Assembly (NCBI GenBank): GCA_963849485.1
Contig: CAWKIF010000098.1
Span: 1-56,576 of the forward strand
DNA from: CAVTWJ01 sp963849485
GTDB lineage: Bacteria; Oederibacteriota; Muellerivitia; Muellerivitales; Muellerivitaceae
Direction of reading: 5' to 3'
DNA: 56,576 bases
This document shows positions 44,154 through 52,914 of this stretch, piece by piece (within the stretch, counting starts at the first letter, position 1; each line of letters starts with the position of its first letter). The notes below the pieces were generated by a model that saw only the letters and a list, made by a program, of their open reading frames with translations, made no database searches and had not been told where the DNA came from. The position numbers and the translations under genes were made by a program.

Positions 44154-44864
44154 TTAATAAAACTTCCTTTTTCCATCCCAAAGCGCGATCCCGCCTAAGA
44201 TACCGGCCTCGTTTGAAACAATTTTCATATTTTTATCAAGCTTAAAACTTATTTCCCTTGAATTACCCCCGCCCAAATATAGGCGGTCGTAATTAATGAG
44301 AGTTTCAAGGAATCCTATAGCTTTTAGAACTTTTTTATTCCATTTCTTTCGGCCTTTCTCCTTCAAGACCGAATCGCCGATATATTGATTGTAGGTCTTA
44401 TCTTTCACCACGGGATGATGGGCCAGCTCCAAATGGGTCATCAATTCTCCATCTCGGTAAAGGGCTGTTCCAACCCCCGTGCCCAGCGTCACCACCATTT
44501 CCAACCCTTTCCCCGAAATTACCGCCAATCCCTGCATATCCGCGTCATTCAAGATGCGGACCGGTTTTCCCCATTCCTTTTCCAGGGCCTTGGCCAAGGG
44601 GAAACGGAACCATTTTGTATCATTTAGGTTGGGCGCCGTGAGAACGATTCCATCCCTCACGACCCCTGGAAACCCTACCGAAACCCGGTCAAATGGCGGT
44701 AATGACTTTACCAATTTCACCAGGCATTTGACCAACAAGAGGGGGGGGCAGGGTTGGGGTGTTTCCACCCGGACCCGTTCGACCATCATTTTCCCCGCGG
44801 CATCCAGAACAGAAGCCTTTAATCCCGTTCCGCCAACATCAACTGAGAGGGTATGTAAACCCAT
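44154..44864 (-). CDS. ROK-family polyphosphate glucokinase-like protein
   Basis: A 236-residue ROK sugar kinase: VDVGGTGLKASVLD is phosphate-1, VSVGFPGVV connects, NDADMQGLAV holds the catalytic Asp, and VVTLGTGVGTALYRDGEL is phosphate-2. The short length, GFPGVV and absence of the ROK zinc motif fit polyphosphate glucokinase (PpgK), which phosphorylates glucose with polyphosphate or ATP. A Ppx-type protein is encoded 10 kb away in this window. AGAGG precedes ATG 44864. The phosphoryl donor is an inference. Confidence 0.78.
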   Translation of the reverse strand: MGLHTLSVDVGGTGLKASVLDAAGKMMVERVRVETPQPCPPLLLVKCLVKLVKSLPPFDRVSVGFPGVVRDGIVLTAPNLNDTKWFRFPLAKALEKEWGKPVRILNDADMQGLAVISGKGLEMVVTLGTGVGTALYRDGELMTHLELAHHPVVKDKTYNQYIGDSVLKEKGRKKWNKKVLKAIGFLETLINYDRLYLGGGNSREISFKLDKNMKIVSNEAGILGGIALWDGKRKFY

Positions 44865-44939
44865 AATGCCTCTTTAGAAAGAAGGAATAAAATCTCATTT
44901 CCGAGTATAGGCCCGCCAAAGTCAGGTGAGTACAATTTT

Positions 44940-45281
44940 TTATAAGTAAAATCCGATTGGTTCAACGGGTTTCCTGAATCGCCCAGGCTCATGATCTGAT
45001 CCCACTTTTCCTGAAGGCATTAGATTCCTGCGGAATTTGTTTGAACGAACCGGGACATAACCCTTTATTCCTTTGGAGCCCTTCACTATGTCGAATCTTG
45101 ACGAACGGATAGTTGGCTGAGAAATTTCACTCTTCACTTCGGCAACAGGAACACGGGAATGGAAAAAGTCAGTTATTTTTTCGTTAAAAAAGGAGGGTTT
45201 AGAAAAATCCGGCCCCAAATGCCCAACCAAAGCGATAACACAATAAACACAAACACCAAGCCAGAATTCTTCGCGTTTCAT
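44940..45281 (-). CDS. Hypothetical membrane-associated protein, 113 residues
   Basis: AGGAGG at 8 nt before ATG 45281 is the strongest ribosome site in the region, supporting a real gene. One N-terminal hydrophobic helix (FWLGVCVYCVIALVGHLG) is followed by a basic, Ser-rich hydrophilic tail. No family is recognised. Confidence 0.5.
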   Translation of the reverse strand: MKREEFWLGVCVYCVIALVGHLGPDFSKPSFFNEKITDFFHSRVPVAEVKSEISQPTIRSSRFDIVKGSKGIKGYVPVRSNKFRRNLMPSGKVGSDHEPGRFRKPVEPIGFYL

Positions 45282-45802
45282 CCAAACCTCCTAGTTTTAA
45301 TAAAAAAACGGGTGTTTTTTAAATTGTGAGAAACCAACTTCAAAGCTACGAACATCACCTTATTTTTTTAGACGCCCTCGGGATTTAAAGGTCCCGCAAC
45401 TCAGCGCCTTCATTCGCCCTTTCAGTCGTTTTTTCAGCCAACCCTAAATATGCACAGTTTCGAAAATCTATCCCCTGTGAAAAATAAAAAAGGATCACGA
45501 AATTAAGCGGGTATTTCACAAAAATGAAAAAAGGGATGGGTGAGGAGATAAGTCGGTTTACAGTGTCGTATTACATAAAAATCATCATAAGAGTGTGTGT
45601 TGAGTTATCTGTTAGACCAGAACTGAGCGAACTTTGATCGAATTCACTCCAGCGGGAATTTTATATATTACAACCGATTAGATCGTCTTTCATTTCCGAA
45701 TTGGGCGTCCTTTATAACGAATCGATTAGTCGACCATAATTCCCAATATTTTTGGGCAATATCTAGTATCGTTTGAGAATTAAGCTTAGAAAGATTTCCC
45801 CT
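45282..45802. other. AT-rich intergenic stretch
   Basis: Apart from the start signals of the 113-residue gene and the pilin terminator at the right edge, I see no gene, repeat or RNA structure here. Confidence 0.4.
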
Positions 45803-45838
45803 AAAAAAAAAGGGCGACGCCTATGCGCCGCCCTTTAA
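45803..45838 (-). terminator. Intrinsic terminator of the pilin-like gene
   Basis: On the minus strand AAAGGGCG...CGCCCTTT forms a stem (with one mismatch and a short loop), followed by nine T (45811-45803). It lies about 20 bp after the stop codon. Confidence 0.88.
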
Positions 45839-45856
45839 AAATAACGAGACTAAATC

Positions 45857-46312
45857 TTATTCAAACCCGTAGAACGAATAGGGCAAAGTCTTGGAATCCT
45901 GCACAGTGCTGTTGACGTACACAATCCCATTCGTGCTGTCGTACAGCCAGCCAGAGGAACCGGCGGTCGGTATCGCTGAGGAAGCCGTGACTATCACGCC
46001 ATTCCCTACCGGGTTGGGTGAATTGGCCACGAAAGCGCCCGTCACCTTCACCGCAGGAAGAGTACCCATATACTTACTAAAAGTGTAGGTACTGAAAGAA
46101 TTTAGCGTAGTGGGCCAAAGACCCTGTTGGTCCCCGTAGTAAATCGAAGCGGCTGACTTCAGGCTTCCCAAATTGCCCTTCGTGGCGCCTTCGCGCGATT
46201 TCTCGAGCATCTGCGCGAACTTCGGGATAGCTATCGCAGCCAATATTCCGATGATCGCGACAACGATCATCAGTTCAATCAACGTAAAACCTTTAGTCTT
46301 TAAACGAATCAC
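45857..46312 (-). CDS. Type IV pilin / type II secretion pseudopilin
   Basis: A 151-residue protein with a class III prepilin peptide: KTKG followed by FTLIELMIVVAIIGILAAIAIP, with Glu at position 5 of the mature chain. The N-terminal helix (to about residue 60) and a beta-rich C-terminal half with an YYGDQQGLWPTT motif are like the major pseudopilin GspG. No assembly genes are adjacent, so it could be a pilin or a pseudopilin. A dedicated terminator follows. Confidence 0.88.
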   Translation of the reverse strand: MIRLKTKGFTLIELMIVVAIIGILAAIAIPKFAQMLEKSREGATKGNLGSLKSAASIYYGDQQGLWPTTLNSFSTYTFSKYMGTLPAVKVTGAFVANSPNPVGNGVIVTASSAIPTAGSSGWLYDSTNGIVYVNSTVQDSKTLPYSFYGFE

Positions 46313-46616
46313 TTGAAGCCCCCTCTAAATGAACTCGAAAGCCCTTTGACCCAAACTTCAGGCTTCCTAAAAAGAGTATACCGTTTACCCCTCACAGTTG
46401 CAAATATACAAATAGAAGAATACCGAGCATTTTAGCTATGAAACATCATAATTTTCCCCATGATTTATTCACTCCGAGTGCGTGACGAGGGTCATATTCG
46501 ATTCAAATCTATTGGGTAAATATTAGGATTTATGCAATGAAGAGCGTCTTTCCAAAAGGTAGAATTCTCCTGTTTTTAGCTCAATGGCATTTTTTAACGA
46601 AAAAAAAGGAATCCCC
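46313..46616. other. Intergenic region between divergent pilin and trpB2 genes
   Basis: TATACT on the minus strand at 46380-46375 may be the pilin -10. AAGGAA before 46617 is the trpB2 ribosome site. Nothing else is evident. Confidence 0.4.
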
Positions 46617-47909
46617 ATGAACATCGCTTACCGATTTGACTTAAGCCAAAAAGATATCCCCACCCAGTGGTATAACATCCTGCCGGACTTTCCCACTCCC
46701 CTGGCCCCGCCTCTTCATCCAGGCACCAAACAACCAGTAACACCTGACCTGATGGAAGCCATCTTCCCCATGAACCTCATCATGCAGGAAATGAGCCCCG
46801 AAAACCGCATCGACATTCCCGAGGAAGTCCGGGATATCTATACCCTCTGGCGACCCACGCCGCTCCTTCGGGCGGTTCGTTTCGAGAAGGCCCTGGATAC
46901 TCCCGCTCACATCTATTACAAGTACGAGGGGGTTTCCCCGGGCGGGTCCCACAAGCTCAACACCGCGGTTCCCCAGGCCTATTTCAATAAACAGGCTGGT
47001 ACCCAGCATATCGCCACTGAGACCGGTGCCGGTCAATGGGGCTCCTCCCTGGCCCTAGCCTGCAAACTCTTCGGAATCAATTGCAAAGTTTTCATGGTTC
47101 GTGTCAGCTTTCATCAGAAACCTTACCGCAAATTGATGATGCAGACCTGGGGCGCCAAGGTTTATCCATCTCCCAGCCACGAGACTGAATTCGGCAAAAA
47201 GGTGCTTCATCAGGACGCGGATTGCCCTGGCAGTCTGGGCATCGCTATTTCCGAAGCTATCGAGACCACGGTCAAGAACCCGAACACCAAGTATTCTTTG
47301 GGCTCAGTCTTGAACCACGTTTGCCTCCATCAAACGGTCATTGGGCAGGAAAGCCTCAAACAAATGGAAATGGCGGGCGAGTACCCGGATGTGGTCATTG
47401 GTTGCGCGGGTGGAGGCTCCAATTTCGCCGGAATCGCTTTCCCCTTCGTGGAGCAGAATCTCAAGAAGGGCAAGAAGGCCCGCATCGTTGCGGTTGAGCC
47501 ATCCTCTTGTCCCTCACTCACCAAGGGAGAGTTCCGATACGACTTCGGCGATACGGCGGGCATGACCCCATTGATGAAGATGTTCACTCTGGGGAATGAC
47601 TTCATGCCGCCTTCCATCCACGCCGGCGGCCTGCGTTACCACGGCATGGCTCCCACGGTCAGCCATCTTTACGACCAGAAGCTCATCGAGGCCGCCGCTG
47701 TCCCGCAAGAGGAAGTTTTCGAGGCCGCCCTGAAATTCGCCTGCAGCGAGGGCATCATCCCCGCCCCCGAATCATCCCACGCGATCGCGCAAGCCATTCA
47801 GGAAGCCGAGAAGGCGAAACAAGAAGGCAAGAAAAAAGTGATTCTCTTCAACTTGTCCGGCCACGGCTTGTTGGATTTGACGGCCTTTGACGAATACATG
47901 AACGGGTAA
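46617..47909 (+). CDS. Tryptophan synthase beta chain, TrpB2 type
   Basis: About 430 residues from ATG 46617 (AAAGGA upstream; ATG 46584 lacks one). The PLP lysine is in GGSHKLNTAVPQAY (about residue 116), TETGAGQWGSSLA holds the catalytic Glu, and VIGCAGGGSNFAGIAFPF is the phosphate-binding loop. The longer N-terminus (YNILPDFPTPLAPPLHPGT) and RPTPLLRA are typical of TrpB2 and not TrpB1. It joins indole and serine to tryptophan. No trpA is nearby, in keeping with the often free-standing use of TrpB2 as an indole-salvage enzyme. Confidence 0.93.
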   Translation: MNIAYRFDLSQKDIPTQWYNILPDFPTPLAPPLHPGTKQPVTPDLMEAIFPMNLIMQEMSPENRIDIPEEVRDIYTLWRPTPLLRAVRFEKALDTPAHIYYKYEGVSPGGSHKLNTAVPQAYFNKQAGTQHIATETGAGQWGSSLALACKLFGINCKVFMVRVSFHQKPYRKLMMQTWGAKVYPSPSHETEFGKKVLHQDADCPGSLGIAISEAIETTVKNPNTKYSLGSVLNHVCLHQTVIGQESLKQMEMAGEYPDVVIGCAGGGSNFAGIAFPFVEQNLKKGKKARIVAVEPSSCPSLTKGEFRYDFGDTAGMTPLMKMFTLGNDFMPPSIHAGGLRYHGMAPTVSHLYDQKLIEAAAVPQEEVFEAALKFACSEGIIPAPESSHAIAQAIQEAEKAKQEGKKKVILFNLSGHGLLDLTAFDEYMNG

Positions 47910-47922
47910 GAACCGCCGGATC

Positions 47923-48729
47923 TTATTTTTTCAGTCTTTTCTGAATCTTATATATCTCCGCGGCGGCGGCCCCACGGGTCTCAGGATCGCCGGATTCGAG
48001 GGCTCCTACCTTCTTGAGCTTTTCCGTGGCCGCTTCCGGCTCGCCCATTTGCTCCAGCGCCAGGGCCCATTGGTAATAGGCCTGCCCGTCCCGGGGATCA
48101 ATCTGAGTCACCTGCTCAAATTGGGAGGCAGCCAGATCCGGTTTGCCCCAATCCATCAGGGTCAAACCCCAATCGAAGTAAGCGGCAGTAAACATCGGGT
48201 CAAAGGATATGGCCGACTCGAATTTTCGAACTGACTCAGCCCATTTCCCCTGCTTTCCTAGGATGACGCCCCAGTTGGTATAGGCCTGAGGATCCTTTGG
48301 GTTAATCTCTAGGCCTTTTTGGCAAAGCCTAATTGCCTCCTCATACCGGCCCATAAGCATCAAAGCCAAGCTCCAACTGTAATAAATCTTTGAAAGACCA
48401 GGCCGTAATTTGGCGGCCTTTCCGTAAAGGTCGCAGGCTTCCTGAAAGGCCCCCAACCGGGATAAATCGTAACCCCAGTTGTAGAACACCACCGCATCCG
48501 ACGGGTCCATATCCGTGGCTTCCTTATATTTTTCGACTGCTTCCGAATAGCGGCCCAAATCATCCAGCGCACAACCCCATTGGAAGAAGGCCAAGGCGTC
48601 CTTAGGATCCGCTTTCAATTCTTGCTGGATATTTTGAATTTTCTCTTCCACGGTTTCCGAATGGGCGAAAAAAGGCAGAAGCAGACTCATTAAAACCGAT
48701 ACCCCAATAACCCCTAACTTACGGTTCAT
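47923..48729 (-). CDS. Periplasmic TPR-repeat protein
   Basis: About 268 residues from ATG 48729, which gives a clean signal peptide (KLGVIGVSVLMSLLLPFFAHSE). ATG 48762 is possible but overlaps the upstream gene. The mature protein is six or seven tandem 34-residue TPRs, such as AFFQWGCALDDLGRYSEAVEKYKEAT and AYYQWALALEQMGEPEAATEKLKKV, with an unusual W-G/W-A at the fourth to fifth positions of each repeat. It is a protein-binding scaffold whose partner is unknown. It starts 8 bp after the ParB-like gene, so the two likely form an operon. Confidence 0.82.
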   Translation of the reverse strand: MNRKLGVIGVSVLMSLLLPFFAHSETVEEKIQNIQQELKADPKDALAFFQWGCALDDLGRYSEAVEKYKEATDMDPSDAVVFYNWGYDLSRLGAFQEACDLYGKAAKLRPGLSKIYYSWSLALMLMGRYEEAIRLCQKGLEINPKDPQAYTNWGVILGKQGKWAESVRKFESAISFDPMFTAAYFDWGLTLMDWGKPDLAASQFEQVTQIDPRDGQAYYQWALALEQMGEPEAATEKLKKVGALESGDPETRGAAAAEIYKIQKRLKK

Positions 48730-48737
48730 GATCAATC

Positions 48738-49109
48738 TCAAACTATTTTGCAGGGAATCCATTCATCCTCGCTGACAGAATAAACAGCGCAAAGCCTATG
48801 GTACCCATCAGCGATGATGAGCTTGCACTGTCTTGGGTCTCTGACCAATAGAATCGGAGAGAGTGCGGTGCCTTCCTTCACTTTTTTTCGGTCCTTTTCG
48901 ACATGGAAATTGCTGACGCCTAAAAGGGATAAGCCCGAGGCCCTAAATATGTCCTTGGCCTTGAACCGTCCGATGCCGGCCCGCCTCAAGCCCGTAACCA
49001 GATTCATCACCGTGGACTCGTCAAACAACAGGGTGAGATAGGATTGTGCGGCGGGATAGTCCTTCTCCTCCGGTTCCGCTAGCCATTGGATTTTAGAAGA
49101 ATCTGCCAT
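48738..49109 (-). CDS. ParB-like small conserved protein
   Basis: A 123-residue cytoplasmic protein with GGAAGGGGG before ATG 49109. The C-terminal 50 residues (ALSPILLVRDPRQCKLIIADGYHRLCAVYS) have the fold signature of the ParB N-terminal domain, where I.DG.HR is the nucleotide/catalytic motif. FKAKDIFRASGLSLLGVSNFHVEKD is also a conserved block of a stand-alone family that I recall from other bacteria as hypothetical. There is no helix-turn-helix, so plasmid partitioning is unlikely. Confidence 0.65.
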   Translation of the reverse strand: MADSSKIQWLAEPEEKDYPAAQSYLTLLFDESTVMNLVTGLRRAGIGRFKAKDIFRASGLSLLGVSNFHVEKDRKKVKEGTALSPILLVRDPRQCKLIIADGYHRLCAVYSVSEDEWIPCKIV

Positions 49110-49168
49110 AATGCCCCCTTCCGTTTTGGATGATCGATCGTCAGAAACCTAAAGATCTCCCACCCCAA

Positions 49169-50287
49169 CTATTTGAACAGGGTGAGGGTATCCTCGGGGA
49201 AAAAACAGCTCCGGTTCCGCCCCCCCGCCTTGGCTTGATATAGAGCCTTATCCACTTTCGAAATCAGGCTCTCCAAGGGGCTTTCCGTGTCGGGAGTCAG
49301 TAAACCAACCCCGAGGCTGATGGTAGCCTGCACGTTTCCCTTAGGCGTCGGGAAGGGTTCCTCCTGGATAGAAACCCGGATCCTTTCAGCGATTTTCATG
49401 GCCATTTCCATCCCGACTTCCGGCAGGACGATCATGAATTCCTCCCCCCCATACCTCCCCGCCGCGTCGGAAGCGCGCAAACACGATCGAATCCGCAGGG
49501 CGGTTTCGGCCAGTACTGTGTCCCCGACCGGGTGCCCGTACCGGTCATTGATATCCTTGAAATGATCCAGGTCGGCGAGGATCAGTCCCACTTTGTAATC
49601 CTTGCGCAAGGCCCGGCTTCGTTCCATCTCGAGAATTTCAAGAACCGCCCTGCGGTTCCAAAGACGGGTCAGGTAATCCACCAAGGCCTGGCTTTGAAGC
49701 TGCCCGATTTCCTCCAGCAGCCTCATATGAAGCCGGCTGATTCTTTCCGCCCCGAACTCCTTTTCGGCCAGGGCCGCCAAGTCCCCCAGGCAATGCTGGT
49801 CTTCCTCGCTAAACTCCTTGGGTTGGTAATCAATGAGGCAAAGGGTGCCCACCGGATGACCCTTGGGACCCTTTAAGGGAAATCCGGCATAAAATCGGAT
49901 ATGGGGTTCTTCTACCACGTAGGGGTTGTCCCGAAAACGCTCATCTTGGGTGGCGTCCCGCACCACCAGGGCCTGGGAACCCAGGATGGAGTGGGCGCAA
50001 AAAGAGATTTCCCTGGGCACTTCGGTCACGGCCAAACCCTGTTTGGATTTGAACCAGACCCGGTTTTCATCGACCAAAGAGATAAGGGTGACCGGGACTT
50101 GGAAAATTCTTTGGGCCAGGCGGGTCAAGCGGTCAAAGCGCTCCTCCGGGAGCGTATCCAATAGGTCCAAATCCATCAGTTCCTGGATGCGCTCCAACTC
50201 ATTGATTGGAATGGGGGGAGGGATCAATTTAAACCTTTCCAAAAAAACCACTTTTGGCAAAACCTTATATTTCTGAAAGCATAACAA
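49169..50287 (-). CDS. GAF-GGDEF diguanylate cyclase
   Basis: Up to 372 residues. ATG 50287 has no good ribosome site, while TTG 50227 follows GGAAAGG at 6 nt and may be the true start. A GAF domain (ITLISLVDENRVWFKSKQGL-like, ISFCAHSILG, FYAGFPLKG) is followed by a short coiled linker and the GGDEF domain (LVDYLTRLWNRRA, DLDHFKDINDRYGHPVGD, GGEEF). An RASD inhibitory site sits five residues before GGEEF, so product feedback is expected. It makes cyclic di-GMP in response to a small ligand. The ligand is unknown. Confidence 0.9.
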   Translation of the reverse strand: MLCFQKYKVLPKVVFLERFKLIPPPIPINELERIQELMDLDLLDTLPEERFDRLTRLAQRIFQVPVTLISLVDENRVWFKSKQGLAVTEVPREISFCAHSILGSQALVVRDATQDERFRDNPYVVEEPHIRFYAGFPLKGPKGHPVGTLCLIDYQPKEFSEEDQHCLGDLAALAEKEFGAERISRLHMRLLEEIGQLQSQALVDYLTRLWNRRAVLEILEMERSRALRKDYKVGLILADLDHFKDINDRYGHPVGDTVLAETALRIRSCLRASDAAGRYGGEEFMIVLPEVGMEMAMKIAERIRVSIQEEPFPTPKGNVQATISLGVGLLTPDTESPLESLISKVDKALYQAKAGGRNRSCFFPEDTLTLFK

Positions 50288-50403
50288 CCTTCCAACCCCT
50301 TGCCATCAGGTTTGTAATATATTTATGCCTTGTTTTACATGTTTCTTCATTCCGGTAGGGGCCAAGGTATACTCTTTTTTTATCCTCTTAATAAGGATTG
50401 CTC

Positions 50404-50856
50404 ATGAAAATCCAGCCTCTCACAACCCTTCTGCTCCTGGCCCTTGCCTTGAGCGGTTGTTCCTTGCTTCACCAAAAAGCAGGGGCAGTGGCCCGCCTGA
50501 TCGAAAGGGATACGATCTTTCCTCCGCTCGAAACCCAACAAGTTTATTTTTTTCTCAGCCCAGAAGCCTTTCCCCCCGGTATCCAATCGGTTCAGGTGGC
50601 CGAGATCCTGACTCCCTGGAACAGCCAATGGACTTATCAGGATCTCATCCTTCAATTCCAAGCCAAAGCCGCCGAGGTCGGAGCCAACGCTGTCGTATTC
50701 GACCATGTCGGAAAATCGAAGTTGGATATGGGTTATTTGGCCTATGACGGCCGAGCGACGGCCTATCGTTTGTACCGGGTCCGATCCTCCCAGGAGGCGG
50801 ATCTCAGTTCCTCCCAATATGGCACTCAAAACCCGGATTTGAGCCGGGTCAATTAA
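50404..50856 (+). CDS. Small exported lipoprotein
   Basis: About 150 residues from ATG 50404, with AAGGA 7 nt upstream. The lipobox ALSGC (Cys 19) is clear. The mature part has FPPGIQSVQVAEILTP and FQAKAAEVGANAVVFDHVG, resembling small lipoproteins whose GAN.VV element recurs in the DUF4156/YajG-like group. The assignment is tentative. No operon partner is evident. Confidence 0.7.
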   Translation: MKIQPLTTLLLLALALSGCSLLHQKAGAVARLIERDTIFPPLETQQVYFFLSPEAFPPGIQSVQVAEILTPWNSQWTYQDLILQFQAKAAEVGANAVVFDHVGKSKLDMGYLAYDGRATAYRLYRVRSSQEADLSSSQYGTQNPDLSRVN

Positions 50857-50920
50857 CCCCCTTTTTAAACAAATGTTTTTAGACCCTATAACAAAACTAA
50901 AAATTTTCAGGTTTATTCGA

Positions 50921-50966
50921 CTTTCTTGCCATTCGTTGTTCTTAGCGGCCTTGGCGTCTTGGCGGT
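50921..50966. repeat. Right arm of the dispersed hairpin repeat
   Basis: CTTGGCGTCTTGGCGGT at 50950-50966 is identical to the right arms at 14750 and 17843. The left arm is not visible. It lies upstream of the first TMTC-like gene. Confidence 0.7.
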
Positions 50967-51126
50967 AAAATAGGTTTTGTTAGAGACTCTTAATAGGTCG
51001 GGGTTAAAATAAAAACGTTGAAAATTTAAACCACCAGGCAAAACCATTCCGAATCCCAGCCCATCCATAAAAACCCATACCCTCGCCTTTTGGATCATCG
51101 GGGCACTTCCCCTTCTGGGGACCCTC

Positions 51127-52890
51127 TTGGCTTACCATACCCTCAGCCAGAATGGGTTCGTGAACTGGGACGACCCTGAAACGGTCACTCAAAACCTCCA
51201 GATCCGAAGTTTTGGCCCCGCGTCCCTTCAATGGATGCTCACCAGCACCGGTGCCGGCTATTGGATCCCCTTAACCTGGTTTTCCCTGAGCCTGGATTAT
51301 CATCTCGACGGGCTGAACCCCATCTTCTTTCATCTGGACAGCCTCTTGATCCACCTGGTGAATGTATTTCTCGTCTTCCTGTTCTCCCACCGAATCCTGG
51401 ACATTGCCCTGTCTAGGGATAATCGGGTGTCGGATTCCGATGCGAATAACTGGACTAAGGTAGCCGGGGCTTTTCTTTGCGCTTTGATTTTCGGGATTCA
51501 TCCCATCCACGTGGAATCGGTGGCCTGGGCCTCTGAACGCAAGGACGTCCTTTACAGTTTTTTTTACCTTCTGAGCCTGCTCTCTTACCTCCAATACGCC
51601 CTGAACCGAAAGGAAGGGACGAAACCCTTGATCCTTTGTTTTGTTTTCTTTCTTTTATCCCTTCTTTCCAAGCCCATGGCCGTGACGCTTCCCCTGGTCC
51701 TTTTCATATTGGACTACTGGCCCCTAGGCCGTTTCCCAAAGGAAACCAAGGGCGCGATCCGGGAAAAAATACTTTTTTTCCTGCCGCTGATGTTCACGGC
51801 TTTAATGGCGGTCGTTTCACAATCCAAAGCCGGGGCCATGCCAGGTACCGAGCAATTGCCCATGGATTTGCGGATGATGAACGCCTTCCATTCCATCATG
51901 CTTTATATTCAAAAACTGGTCCTGCCCTCCGGCTTCACCGCCTTTTATCCCCTCGCCATCAATGGGAACCCCTATACCGCCGCGAACTGGCTTTCGTTCC
52001 TCGCCGTCCTGGCCCTTTCTGCGGCCGCCTTGGCCTTTCGGGGGAAGACGCCTTATCTATTCGCCGCTTGGCTTTATTACCTCCTCTCTCTTCTTCCGGT
52101 TTTGGGGATCGCTCAAGTCGGCGTGCACGCCGCCGCCGAGCGTTATACCTACCTGCCCACCCTCAGCCTGATTCTGTTATTCTCTGCTTTCGTGGCCGCC
52201 CTCGCCTCCAGGCAAAAAATACTATTCGTGTTGCTTTCGATCGGTTTGGTGATTTTTCTGAGTGTCCAAACCTCCGCCCAGGTGGGGGTTTGGGCGAATT
52301 CCATCAGCCTTTGGGAGAATGCCGCCAGCCTTTCCCCCGAGCCTAATGAGATTATTGATTGGAACTTGGGCTTCGCCTACAGGGACACAGGCAAACCCGA
52401 CCAGGCCCTGGAAGCATTCGATAAGGCCATCAAGCTGAACCCCCTGCTTTCCGGCCCCCATTACGGGAAAGGCCTGGCCCTTTCCGACAAGGGCCGCCTG
52501 GAGGAGGCGGTGGAGGAACTCAAAACCGCCATCGCCTTAAACCCGGGGGACGCCTCCCCCCATTCCAACCTCTGTGTGGTTTACCAGCGCATGAACCGTT
52601 ATGAAGATTCGGTGCACGAGGCTCAAAAAGCCATCCAACTCGCGCCCCAATCCGCCCCCGCCTTTAACAATTTAGGGGTCAGTTACGGTTACGAAAAAAA
52701 ATTCACGGAGGCCTTCCAAGCCTTTCAGCAGGCAGTTTCCCTGAACCCCGGGGAGCCCATGTACCATCAGAACCTACAGGCCGCCTATGAAATCACCCAA
52801 AAGGGGCCGGTCGCAAGCCAGCCCCAACCCGTCAAGACACCGATTAAAAGAAAAGTTTACTATTATTTCAAAGGTCTCCCATCCAAATAA
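51127..52890 (+). CDS. TMTC-like membrane protein with TPR tail, first copy
   Basis: The first conventional start is TTG 51127, but the open frame reaches back to 51022 and encodes another membrane helix (LAFWIIGALPLLGTLLAYHTL) that its neighbour also has. The true start is therefore probably upstream at a non-standard codon or lost by an indel. About nine membrane segments precede three or four TPRs (residues about 405-560). FVNWDDPETV, GYWIPLTWFSLSLDYHLDG and IHPIHVESVAWASERKDVLY are the family's conserved loops, close to eukaryotic TMTC and PMT-like GT-C glycosyltransferases. It may transfer sugars from lipid carriers, an inference from the fold. Confidence 0.8.
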   Translation: MAYHTLSQNGFVNWDDPETVTQNLQIRSFGPASLQWMLTSTGAGYWIPLTWFSLSLDYHLDGLNPIFFHLDSLLIHLVNVFLVFLFSHRILDIALSRDNRVSDSDANNWTKVAGAFLCALIFGIHPIHVESVAWASERKDVLYSFFYLLSLLSYLQYALNRKEGTKPLILCFVFFLLSLLSKPMAVTLPLVLFILDYWPLGRFPKETKGAIREKILFFLPLMFTALMAVVSQSKAGAMPGTEQLPMDLRMMNAFHSIMLYIQKLVLPSGFTAFYPLAINGNPYTAANWLSFLAVLALSAAALAFRGKTPYLFAAWLYYLLSLLPVLGIAQVGVHAAAERYTYLPTLSLILLFSAFVAALASRQKILFVLLSIGLVIFLSVQTSAQVGVWANSISLWENAASLSPEPNEIIDWNLGFAYRDTGKPDQALEAFDKAIKLNPLLSGPHYGKGLALSDKGRLEEAVEELKTAIALNPGDASPHSNLCVVYQRMNRYEDSVHEAQKAIQLAPQSAPAFNNLGVSYGYEKKFTEAFQAFQQAVSLNPGEPMYHQNLQAAYEITQKGPVASQPQPVKTPIKRKVYYYFKGLPSK

Positions 52891-52914
52891 CACCTTCTTA
52901 GCAGGTGAACCAAT

